Source: Succinimonas sp045124755 (GTDB lineage: Bacteria; Pseudomonadota; Gammaproteobacteria; Enterobacterales; Succinivibrionaceae). Taken from it: a stretch of DNA of 64,000 bases. Of this stretch, positions 17,647-24,780 are shown one piece after another; position 1 is the stretch's first letter; every line of letters starts with the position of its first letter. The stretch lies in NCBI RefSeq assembly GCF_045124755.1, contig NZ_JBGVMK010000063.1; one strand, given 5' to 3'. The position numbers and the translations under genes are program-made. The notes beneath the pieces are model-generated. The model ran no database searches, was not told the origin of the DNA, and saw nothing but the letters and a program-made list of their open reading frames with translations.

Positions 17647-19100
17647 AGGTTTTTATTTCAGCGACACTGCGTTCGTTTTTCGGCCGAAGTACCACCGAGG
17701 AGGTGCAGGGCAATACCGTAAATGAGGCTTTAAAGGAACTTCGGGATCGTTTTCCCGAGGTCGGAAAGGGACTTTGGGATGAAAAGGGCGAACTCCGGAG
17801 CTTTATCAGAATTTTTGCCGGGGAAGCCGACTGGACAGACAAGAACATGCATGACACCCCGGTGCCCTCAGGAAGCTCGCTCCTCCTCCTTCCCCTTATC
17901 GCCGGCGGCGCTCCGGAGGGGGGGATAATTTCCGAAGTCCGGAGAAAGCAGGTATCTCTGGACAATGCCGAGGTTGATCAATTCAGCCGGCACCTCCTCC
18001 TCCGGGAGATCGGCGTCAAGGGTCAGAAAAAAATAAAGGCCGCCCGAGTAGCGGTTATCGGAGCCGGCGCTCTGGGCGGGCCGGTGCTGCAGTACCTGGC
18101 GGCAGCAGGGGTGGGCACTCTCAAGATTGTGGATTTCGACACAGTGGCTGTTCCCAACCTGCAGAGTCAGGTGATCCATGGTTTCCGGGACATCCGGCGT
18201 CCCAAGGCGGCTTCGGCCCGGGATAAGGTCAGAGCCATTAATCGCCGCACAGAGGTAATTGCCGAGAATATAAAGGTTGACGCCAGCAACGTTCTGTCAG
18301 TCATCGACGGTTTTGATCTCGTGATTGACTGCACAGATAACTATCAGGCGCGCTACATTCTTAATGATGCCTGCGTCATTTGCGGGATCCCTCTGGTATA
18401 CGGCGCTGTTTACCAGTATGAAGGGTGGGTCAGCATTTTTAACTATCAGGGCGGGCCGTGCCTGAGGTGTCTCTTTCCGGCGCCGCCTGAGCCGGGGCTG
18501 GTGCCCACCTGCGCCGAGGGCGGCACCATAAGTCCGCTTTCCGGCATTATCGGGAGCATTCAGGCCACAGAGGCTCTGAAGCTCATTATCGGCATCGGCG
18601 AGCACCTTTCCGGAAAACTCCTCAGGGTGGATACCCTGGGACTCAGATCCGAGGTGCTGGAGGTAAGACACCGGGATGACTGTCAGGTTTGCGGCAGCGC
18701 CCCGACCATCAGAGAGCCTAAGAACTACGACTATGAAGAGCTCTGCGGCCTCAGAGAGGATCCCGCGGAGGAGCCGGTGGCCACGATCGCTCCGGAGGAT
18801 CTGGCGCGGCGCATCGAGAACGGCGAGCCTCTGACCATTGTTGATGTCAGAGAGCCCCACGAGCGTTCGATTCTGCGCTTCTCGGGAGCCATTGTTATTC
18901 CGATAGGACAGCTGGCCCGGAGACAGCGCGAGCTTAATCCGGAGCACGATACCGTGTTTATCTGCAAAGAAGGCAAGCGGAGCATCCTGGCGGTGAAGAC
19001 CCTGCGGGAGGCCGGTTATGCGGGACCGGCATACAGTCTCAGAGGAGGACTGGATGCCATGAAGGATATTATTCTGTCCAATGAAGGCGGCTGGATCTAG
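17643..19100 (+). CDS. MoaD/ThiS-like carrier - MoeB/ThiF-like E1 - rhodanese fusion
   Basis: Three domains are joined in 485 residues. Residues 1-90 are a ubiquitin-like sulfur carrier that ends PLIAGG (GG at 88-89) but continues as APEGGI instead of stopping. Residues 105-350 are an adenylating E1: HLLLREIG, the nucleotide loop GAGALGG (140-146), Cys290 in VPTC, and zinc cysteines at 273/276 and 347/350. Residues 382-485 are a rhodanese with the catalytic Cys441 in CKEGKRS. E1 enzymes adenylate the carrier's C-terminal Gly, and a rhodanese or desulfurase then supplies sulfur to form a thiocarboxylate. Because the Gly-Gly is internal, the carrier must be cut free first, probably by the JAMM peptidase encoded just upstream. 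The start is GTG. Confidence 0.9.
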   Translation: MKVFISATLRSFFGRSTTEEVQGNTVNEALKELRDRFPEVGKGLWDEKGELRSFIRIFAGEADWTDKNMHDTPVPSGSSLLLLPLIAGGAPEGGIISEVRRKQVSLDNAEVDQFSRHLLLREIGVKGQKKIKAARVAVIGAGALGGPVLQYLAAAGVGTLKIVDFDTVAVPNLQSQVIHGFRDIRRPKAASARDKVRAINRRTEVIAENIKVDASNVLSVIDGFDLVIDCTDNYQARYILNDACVICGIPLVYGAVYQYEGWVSIFNYQGGPCLRCLFPAPPEPGLVPTCAEGGTISPLSGIIGSIQATEALKLIIGIGEHLSGKLLRVDTLGLRSEVLEVRHRDDCQVCGSAPTIREPKNYDYEELCGLREDPAEEPVATIAPEDLARRIENGEPLTIVDVREPHERSILRFSGAIVIPIGQLARRQRELNPEHDTVFICKEGKRSILAVKTLREAGYAGPAYSLRGGLDAMKDIILSNEGGWI

Positions 19101-19163
19101 GCCGGCAGATTTGGAGGGAATGAGTTATGAGAAGCAATTTTCTGATTTTTTTAGGAGAATGAA

Positions 19164-20123
19164 ATGTCAGCAGAAAATGTAAACAACAGTGGGATTAATG
19201 CCCTGGGATCTCAGGCGGCCTACAATCTGGCCAACGTTACCAAGACCAGGCCGCAGTTCGGCTCCCTGACCCCCAAGTGGCTCACCAGATTTCTGGAGTT
19301 CAAGGGGCTGGAAACCGGCATTTTCCGGGTGAACCGCGTGGTTGAGGGCGATACTCCTCTGGATGTGCTGTGCAGCCAGACCAAGAAGTCTGACACTATT
19401 CCCGAGGGCTATGTAGAGTATGAGACCCAGCCTCGGGAGTACCGGCTTAACTCCATTTCCACCATTATCAATGTCAATACCGCCATTGAGGATGTGTACA
19501 GTTCGCCCTATGATCAGGTGCAGGAGCAGCTTTCTCTGGCGGTTGATTCTTTGAGAGAGCGTCAGGAGAGCCAGCTTATCAATAATGATGACTACGGCCT
19601 CCTCAAGAACGTGGCTGATTCGCAGAGAATTCAGACCAGAAACGGAGCACCTACCCCGGATGATCTGGATGAGCTCATTACCAAGGTGTGGAAGGAGCCG
19701 TCGTTTTTCCTGGCTCACCCGAGAGCTATTGCCGCCTTTGAAAGAGAATGCACCAAGCGCGGTGTTCCTCCGGTGGTTATCAATCAGGCCGGCGGCACCT
19801 TTGTAACCTGGCGCGGCATTCCCCTGATCCCCACTGACAAGCTTCTGGTGGACGGTCTTAAGAATCCGGTATCCCAGAGCGGCAAGACCAATATCCTTCT
19901 GGTCAGAACCGGCGAAGCTAAGAGAGGCGTTATCGGTCTCTTCCAGGCCGGGCTCAAGAACGAGCATTCCAGAGGCCTTTCGGTACGGTTCCGCGGTATT
20001 GACAACAAGGGCGTTGCCTCCTATCTGCTGTCTCTTTACTGCTCCGCTGCTGTTCTTGCTGATGATGCTCTGGCTGTTCTTGAGGATGTAGAGGTTGGCG
20101 AATACCATGACTACAACGATTAA
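19164..20123 (+). CDS. Family 2-type encapsulin nanocompartment shell protein (SrpI-like)
   Basis: The 319-residue protein resembles the family 2A encapsulins, HK97-fold shell proteins first known as the sulfur-starvation protein SrpI of cyanobacteria. These assemble into closed icosahedral shells. The N-terminal part has SLTPKWLTRFLEFKG and FRVNRV; the middle has REYRLNSISTIINVNTAIEDVY and the long helix with SLAVDSLRERQE; the later part has FFLAHPRAIAAFERECTKRG, RTGEAKRGVIGLFQAGL and RGIDNKGVASYLLSLYCSAAVL. An AGGAGAATGAA site precedes the ATG. The gene overlaps the next one, a cysteine desulfurase, which is the established cargo of this encapsulin family. A database or structure search would settle the subfamily. 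Confidence 0.88.
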   Translation: MSAENVNNSGINALGSQAAYNLANVTKTRPQFGSLTPKWLTRFLEFKGLETGIFRVNRVVEGDTPLDVLCSQTKKSDTIPEGYVEYETQPREYRLNSISTIINVNTAIEDVYSSPYDQVQEQLSLAVDSLRERQESQLINNDDYGLLKNVADSQRIQTRNGAPTPDDLDELITKVWKEPSFFLAHPRAIAAFERECTKRGVPPVVINQAGGTFVTWRGIPLIPTDKLLVDGLKNPVSQSGKTNILLVRTGEAKRGVIGLFQAGLKNEHSRGLSVRFRGIDNKGVASYLLSLYCSAAVLADDALAVLEDVEVGEYHDYND

Positions 20124-21705
20124 TGCCGCAGGTTCCCCGGAGGCTCTTTACGGAGTTCCTGCCGCGGCGGAGCTGGAGGCCCTGGCGAATCAGCTGTTCC
20201 CGGATTTAATCGGGGAGGCAGCGGTTCCCACCGGGACAGTTCCGGCCGCGCCGGCCGAGGCTCCGGCAGCAGCGCCTGAGGTTCCCGCCGTCGGTTACGG
20301 CATCCCTGCCGGGACGTCCTTTGACTGGGAGCATCCCTTTGCTGCGGCGCCTTCAGGAGCAGAGACCGAGAAGCTTTCTCCCGGCTACGCTCCGGTGGTG
20401 CTGTCCGCCAGCGATGCGGCTTCAGGGAAGGTTCCGGAGCAGACAGCGGCTCCGACAGCAGTTGCGCCCCGGGGCAGCAATGACTCCATTCGCATCGGCA
20501 GCAAAACATTGGCAGAGATCCGCGGAGATTTTCCGATCCTTGCGGAAAAGGTCAACGGAAACAATCTGGTATGGCTGGATAACGGCGCTACCACCCAGAG
20601 ACCGCAGCAGGTAATAGACCGGATCTCCTACTATTACCAGCATGAAAACTCCAATGTGCATCGCGGAGCTCATACCTTGGCAGCCAGATCCACTGATGCT
20701 TATGAAAACGCCCGCGATATCGTACGGGACTTTATCGGCGCGGGATCCTCCAGCGAAATTGTGTTTGTGCGGGGCACCACCGAGGCCATAAATCTGGTGG
20801 CCAATGCCTACGTAAAACCGACTTTGAAGCCCGGAGACGAGATCATTGTTTCCATTCTGGAGCATCATGCCAACATTGTGCCGTGGCAGCTTATCGCGCA
20901 GAAAACCGGAGCGGTGATCCGGGTTATCCCCTGCGATGAAACCGGGCAGCTAATTATGTCGGAGTACGATAAGCTCTTTACCAGCCGGACAAAGTTTGTG
21001 GCAGTAACCCATGTATCCAACGTGCTGGGCACTGTTACTCCGGTGGCCGAGCTTATTGCCGGAGCGCATCGGCACGGGGTGAGAATCCTGATTGACGGAG
21101 CGCAGTCCGTGGCTCATATCCCGGTTAATGTCTCGGCTTTGGATGCGGATTTCTTTGTGTTCTCGGGACATAAGATCTACGGTCCTACCGGTATCGGGGT
21201 GGTTTACGGGAAGAAGGAGCTTTTAAGAAGCGCCGAGCCCTATCACGGAGGCGGCAACATGATCGCCGATGTTACCTTTGAACGGACACTCTACAATGAC
21301 GTGCCCAATAAGTTTGAGGCCGGTACCGGCAGCATTGCCGATGCGGTAGGGCTGGGAGCCGCGCTTTCCTATCTGTCGTCCATCGGGATGCCGTGCGTGC
21401 ACCGCTGGGAGCATGATCTCCTGCAGTATGCTCTTAAGGAGCTCCGCGCGGTGCCGGGGCTTACCCTGGTAGGCACGGCCCGGGACAAGGCTTCTGCTCT
21501 GGCCTTTAAGCTTAATGGCTATTCCGATGACGAGGTGGGGCGGAGACTGGACAGCTTCGGCATTGCCGTGCGTACCGGACATCACTGCGCCCAGCCGGTG
21601 CTTCGGAGATTCGGCTATGAGAGCGCGGTCAGACCGACACTGGGCATCTATAACTCTCCGGAGGACATTGATGCTCTGGTCAGAGCACTGAGGTCTTTTG
21701 CCTGA
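20107..21705 (+). CDS. Cysteine desulfurase with disordered N-terminal extension, predicted encapsulin cargo
   Basis: Residues ~135-532 are a SufS-type (group II) cysteine desulfurase, which removes sulfur from cysteine as an enzyme persulfide, leaving alanine. The PLP lysine is Lys356 (SGHKIYG) and the active Cys is Cys494 (RTGHHCAQP). Residues 1-~125 are rich in Ala, Pro and Gly and look disordered, with islands such as ALANQLFPDL (26-35), GYGIPAGTSFDW (63-74) and SPEALYGVP (10-18). In family 2A encapsulin systems such an extension directs the enzyme into the shell. The start at 20107 uses GAGG at 20091; an in-frame TTG at 20095 is possible. The gene overlaps the shell gene by 17 bases, which favours equal co-translation. 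Confidence 0.9.
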   Translation: MTTTINAAGSPEALYGVPAAAELEALANQLFPDLIGEAAVPTGTVPAAPAEAPAAAPEVPAVGYGIPAGTSFDWEHPFAAAPSGAETEKLSPGYAPVVLSASDAASGKVPEQTAAPTAVAPRGSNDSIRIGSKTLAEIRGDFPILAEKVNGNNLVWLDNGATTQRPQQVIDRISYYYQHENSNVHRGAHTLAARSTDAYENARDIVRDFIGAGSSSEIVFVRGTTEAINLVANAYVKPTLKPGDEIIVSILEHHANIVPWQLIAQKTGAVIRVIPCDETGQLIMSEYDKLFTSRTKFVAVTHVSNVLGTVTPVAELIAGAHRHGVRILIDGAQSVAHIPVNVSALDADFFVFSGHKIYGPTGIGVVYGKKELLRSAEPYHGGGNMIADVTFERTLYNDVPNKFEAGTGSIADAVGLGAALSYLSSIGMPCVHRWEHDLLQYALKELRAVPGLTLVGTARDKASALAFKLNGYSDDEVGRRLDSFGIAVRTGHHCAQPVLRRFGYESAVRPTLGIYNSPEDIDALVRALRSFA

Positions 21706-21763
21706 CAGAGGCTCCGGACGGCATGCCGTCCGGGGTTTCCCAGGGCTTTCAGGTACAGATGAC

Positions 21764-22723
21764 ATGAAGACCGCATACAATACAGACGAGATCCGGGATC
21801 TGGTGCAGGGGATCATAGCCGATATCGACGGCACCAAGAATATTGACGATATCGATTTTTTTCATAAGCCGGACAAAGCAGAGGTAAGGGAAATCATCGA
21901 TAACCTTTTCCGCATTGTTTTCCCCGGCTATTTCAGGGATCGTTCCTTCAAGATTTACAACCCGGAGCATGGCTTTGCCGTAATTTTGGAGGACGTTTTT
22001 TACCATCTTAACAAGCAGGTAGTCCAGGCTTTGGATTTTTGCCGGCTCCGGGGCGCCATGACCGGGGAGGAGCGGGCCCGGGAGGCTTACCGCATTACCC
22101 GGGAGTTTATGAGACGCCTTCCCGCCGTGCGCCGTCTGGCGGAGACGGATCTTCTGGCCGCCTATGACGGGGATCCGGCAGCCGGGTGTCTTGAGGAGAT
22201 TATTCTGGCCTATCCCGGACTTAGGGCCAGCACGGTATACCGCCTGGCCCATGAGCTTTATCTTTTGCGGGTTCCGGTGCTGCCCCGGCTCATGACGGAG
22301 TACGCTCATGCCGAAACCGGCATTGATATTCATCCGGGAGCTGTTATCGGGAGAAGCTTTTTTATTGATCACGGCACCGGCATTGTTATCGGGGAAACGG
22401 CGGTAATCGGCCAGAATGTGAAGATCTATCAGGGGGTTACCCTGGGAGCCATCTCCACCCGGGGCGGGCAGAAGCTTTCGGGAAAAAAGAGGCATCCCAC
22501 CATCGGCGATAATGTGACCATTTATGCCGGTGCTTCCATTCTGGGCGGGGAAACGGTAATCGGCGCCAACTCCATTATCGGCGGGAATACCTTCATTACC
22601 TCATCGGTGCCGGCCGATACCCGGGTTACGGTAAAGAATCCCGAAATGGAATACCGTTCTCAGGACAGCCGCCGCCGGAAGGAGGAGGTAAAGCCCGGGG
22701 ATGAGTGGTGCTATGTGATTTAG
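21764..22723 (+). CDS. epsC: Serine O-acetyltransferase, EpsC type
   Basis: This enzyme makes O-acetylserine from serine and acetyl-CoA, the carbon acceptor for cysteine synthesis. The C-terminal left-handed beta-helix shows hexapeptide repeats from about residue 186, with His190 in DIHPGA and Asp202-His203 in IDHGTGIVIGETAVIG, the catalytic and acetyl-CoA region. The long N-terminal helical part (residues 1-180) is typical of the EpsC branch rather than of E. coli CysE. Serine acetyltransferases are known neighbours of family 2A encapsulins. An upstream in-frame ATG at 21698 overlaps the desulfurase stop; the start at 21764 fits the family better. No O-acetylserine sulfhydrylase (CysK or CysM) is encoded nearby, other than the MetY-type enzyme. 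Confidence 0.9.
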   Translation: MKTAYNTDEIRDLVQGIIADIDGTKNIDDIDFFHKPDKAEVREIIDNLFRIVFPGYFRDRSFKIYNPEHGFAVILEDVFYHLNKQVVQALDFCRLRGAMTGEERAREAYRITREFMRRLPAVRRLAETDLLAAYDGDPAAGCLEEIILAYPGLRASTVYRLAHELYLLRVPVLPRLMTEYAHAETGIDIHPGAVIGRSFFIDHGTGIVIGETAVIGQNVKIYQGVTLGAISTRGGQKLSGKKRHPTIGDNVTIYAGASILGGETVIGANSIIGGNTFITSSVPADTRVTVKNPEMEYRSQDSRRRKEEVKPGDEWCYVI

Positions 22724-22774
22724 CTTTTTTGTTACTTTTGATGTTAATGATTTTTGATATAAGGAAAACCGCAA

Positions 22775-22981
22775 ATGATAATAACTGTTGCCGGAAAAAG
22801 AAAGGAAGTGGCTGCGGGAACTACCGTGGCTGAACTCATTAAAATTGAAAATGTGGAAACCCCGCAGTATGTGACCGTGTCGGTAAACGGCGAGTTTATC
22901 AAGTCTGATACCTTTGACACTCATGTGCTTAATGAAGGGGATGAGGTGGAATTTCTGTATTTCATGGGAGGCGGACAGTAA
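22775..22981 (+). CDS. ThiS/MoaD-like ubiquitin-fold sulfur carrier with masked C-terminus
   Basis: The 68-residue beta-grasp protein has MIITVAGKRKEV, GTTVAELI and VLNEGDEVEFLYF, the pattern of ThiS. It ends GGGQ (residues 65-68), so the functional Gly-Gly is followed by one extra residue. ThiS itself ends in Gly-Gly and is adenylated there directly. Carriers with extra residues (such as QbsE of thioquinolobactin synthesis) need a JAMM peptidase to trim them, and such a gene lies two places downstream. An alternative reading is that GlyGlyGly-Gln is recognised as it stands. The stop overlaps the next start (TAATG), so it is coupled to its E1. Confidence 0.88.
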   Translation: MIITVAGKRKEVAAGTTVAELIKIENVETPQYVTVSVNGEFIKSDTFDTHVLNEGDEVEFLYFMGGGQ

Positions 22982-23793
22982 TGGCCTTTACAAATGAACA
23001 GCTGGAGCGTTATTCCCGGCACATTATTCTGAAGGAGATCGGCGCCAAGGGCCAGAAGAAGCTTCTGGCAGCGAAGGTGCTGATTATCGGCGCCGGGGGG
23101 TTAGGCTCTCCTGCCGCTCTCTATCTTGCAGCGGCCGGTGTGGGCACTATCGGCATTGTTGACGCTGATACGGTGGATCTCTCCAATTTGCAGCGGCAGG
23201 TAATTCATACCACGGCCGATGTCGGCAAAAGGAAGGCGGAATCTGCGGCAGAGACCATGAGGGCCATAAATCCGGACGTTAAGGTTAATACCTATTACAC
23301 CTTTGTAAACAGCTCCAATATTCTGGATCTCATCAAGGACTATGACTTTGTCATTGACGGCACGGACAATTTTCCGGCCAAGTTCCTGATAAACGATGCC
23401 TGCGTCATGGCCAAAAAGCCCTTCAGCCATGCCGGCATTATCAGATTCAAGGGACAGCTTACCACGGTGATCCCGGGGCAGAGCCCGTGCTATCGCTGCA
23501 TCTTCAAGGAGCCGCCTCCCAAGGATGCGGTGCCTACCTGCCGGCAGGCGGGGGTTATCGGGGCCATGGGCGGGGTTATCGGATCCCTGCAGGCCATGGA
23601 GGCCATTAAGTATATTACCGGAGTGGGAGAGCTTCTTACCGGTTATCTCCTGACCTATGACGCCCTCACCATGGAGTTTCATAAGATCAAGCTGCCGTCC
23701 CGGGGCGCCGGCTGCGCTGTCTGCTCCGAGAATCCGGTGATTACCGAGCTTCATGATTATGAGCAGGCTGTCTGCGAATTAAAGCAGCATTGA
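22981..23793 (+). CDS. ThiF/MoeB-type E1 adenylyltransferase for the sulfur carrier
   Basis: The 270 residues form one E1 domain: RYSRHIILKEIG, the nucleotide loop GAGGLGS (37-43), ADTVDLSNLQRQVIH, and the Cys in VPTCRQAGV that matches the conserved Cys of MoeB/ThiF. Zinc cysteines occur as SPCYRC and GCAVC. It would activate the C-terminal Gly of the carrier encoded immediately upstream as an acyl-adenylate, which a persulfide then converts to a thiocarboxylate. It lacks the N-terminal carrier and C-terminal rhodanese domains of the second E1 in this operon (17643-19100). A role in thiamine synthesis is less likely because no thiamine genes are adjacent. Confidence 0.9.
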   Translation: MAFTNEQLERYSRHIILKEIGAKGQKKLLAAKVLIIGAGGLGSPAALYLAAAGVGTIGIVDADTVDLSNLQRQVIHTTADVGKRKAESAAETMRAINPDVKVNTYYTFVNSSNILDLIKDYDFVIDGTDNFPAKFLINDACVMAKKPFSHAGIIRFKGQLTTVIPGQSPCYRCIFKEPPPKDAVPTCRQAGVIGAMGGVIGSLQAMEAIKYITGVGELLTGYLLTYDALTMEFHKIKLPSRGAGCAVCSENPVITELHDYEQAVCELKQH

Positions 23794-23806
23794 TTTCGGG
23801 TGGCGT

Positions 23807-24256
23807 ATGAAGATAACCATGCTTAGGGCCGACTTTGACAGGATTTACCGGCACGCTCTCGCGGAAAGTCCCCGGGAGGCCTGCGGGCTTCTGGCCGGCA
23901 TTGATAGTCCGGATGGTGTCCGGGAGATCAGAAGGGTGTACATCCTGACCAATACGGATCATGCGGAGGAGCACTTTTCCATTGACCCCCGGGAGCAGCT
24001 TGCGGCCATTAAGGATATGCGAGCAGCCGGACTTGCCCCTCTGGGGAACTGGCATTCCCATCCCGCAAGTCCCTCCCGGCCTTCAGAGGAGGATATCAGA
24101 CTGGCCAATGATCCCCGGGCCAGCTATCTCATCCTTTCTCTGGCGGAACAGGATCATCCGGTGCTGAACGGATTCCATATTGAAGGGGCTCAGGGAAGCA
24201 GAACAGTAAGAAAGGAAGATCTTGTTATTCTTGAGGAGACTGAAAACCATGACTGA
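23807..24256 (+). CDS. JAMM/MPN+ metallopeptidase 2 (Mec+/QbsD-like)
   Basis: The JAMM site is canonical: Glu24 in PREACGLL, His83 and His85 in NWHSHP, then PSEED with Ser93 and Asp96. The protein has 149 residues. Its likely work is trimming the terminal Gln from the carrier ending GGGQ, and/or releasing cysteine or homocysteine from the carrier after thiocarboxylate transfer, as Mec+ does in Mycobacterium and HcyD in Wolinella. It differs from the first JAMM protein (17167-17646), whose site has TLSRRD instead of PSEED, so the two may have different substrates. The stop overlaps the start of the TusA-like gene by eight bases. Confidence 0.88.
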   Translation: MKITMLRADFDRIYRHALAESPREACGLLAGIDSPDGVREIRRVYILTNTDHAEEHFSIDPREQLAAIKDMRAAGLAPLGNWHSHPASPSRPSEEDIRLANDPRASYLILSLAEQDHPVLNGFHIEGAQGSRTVRKEDLVILEETENHD

Positions 24257-24500
24257 TGCAAACATTACCGCGGATGACAAAATTGACATCACCGATGTAA
24301 ACTGCCCCATTACTTTTGTAAAAACCAAGGTGGCGCTGGATGAGCTTGATGACGGACAGATTCTGGAGGTGCGGCTTAACAGCGGCGAACCCGCCGAGAA
24401 TGTTCCCAGAAGCGTGAAGGAGGAGGGCCATAAAATTCTGGCTTTCCGGGAAAACGGCGACGGCACCTTCGAGCTTTTTATTCAGAAGGTCGGAGATTAA
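24249..24500 (+). CDS. TusA-family sulfurtransferase
   Basis: The 83-residue protein has the TusA signature around Cys19 (DVNCPITFVKTKVALDEL), with Asp, Cys and Pro as in TusA, which relays persulfide sulfur between proteins in the cytoplasm. Its place as last gene of the operon suggests that it moves sulfur out of the desulfurase or to the carriers. The start was set at 24249, where the family begins; an in-frame ATG at 24222 lies inside the peptidase gene. A Rho-independent terminator follows 45 bases after the stop. Confidence 0.88.
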   Translation: MTDANITADDKIDITDVNCPITFVKTKVALDELDDGQILEVRLNSGEPAENVPRSVKEEGHKILAFRENGDGTFELFIQKVGD

Positions 24501-24545
24501 AGGGACGCCGGGCGTGAGCCGGCCGTACTGAAAAAGACGTTTTTG

Positions 24546-24569
24546 CCGGGCGCTTAGGCCCGGTTTTTT
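24546..24569 (+). terminator. Intrinsic terminator of the sulfur operon
   Basis: CCGGGC and GCCCGG form a 6-base-pair GC stem around GCTTAG, followed by six T. It marks the 3' end of the operon that starts at metY. Confidence 0.85.
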
Positions 24570-24617
24570 ATCATGACGGGCCGGATCCCGGGGACTTCGG
24601 TCTGATTCCCGAATTTG

Positions 24618-24646
24618 TTGTTTTTTAGGGATGGAGACATTATAAT
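24618..24646 (+). promoter_or_regulatory. Sigma-70 promoter of eno
   Basis: TTGTTT (24618-24623), a 17-base spacer and a perfect TATAAT (24641-24646). Transcription would start near 24653, giving a leader of about 128 bases before eno. Confidence 0.7.
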
Positions 24647-24670
24647 CAGATGTCAGGAAGGAGCGGTTTA

Positions 24671-24697
24671 ATGTATCTGCTGCTGTACTTGCTGTAA
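24671..24697 (+). CDS. Possible 8-residue leader peptide upstream of eno
   Basis: ATG at 24671 follows AAGGAG with an ideal 8-base spacing and encodes only MYLLLYLL before TAA: five Leu and two Tyr codons in eight. A terminator-like hairpin follows at 24732-24754 and then eno. This is the arrangement of ribosome-mediated attenuation leaders. The ribosome site could also pair with TTCCTG (24711-24716). No clear antiterminator pairing was found, so function is unproven and a chance frame is possible. Confidence 0.45.
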   Translation: MYLLLYLL

Positions 24698-24731
24698 TGA
24701 CGCCTCTCGTTTCCTGTCAGATTTTTAAGAT

Positions 24732-24754
24732 GACTGCCTCATGCAGTCTTTTTT
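24732..24754 (+). terminator. Terminator-like hairpin in the eno leader (candidate attenuator)
   Basis: GACTGC and GCAGTC pair around CTCAT and are followed by six T, 26 bases before the eno start codon. Because the eno promoter lies upstream of it, it would stop transcription inside the leader unless read through, as in attenuation. Confidence 0.65.
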
Positions 24755-24780
24755 ATAACCTCCATAAGGACTTACATATA

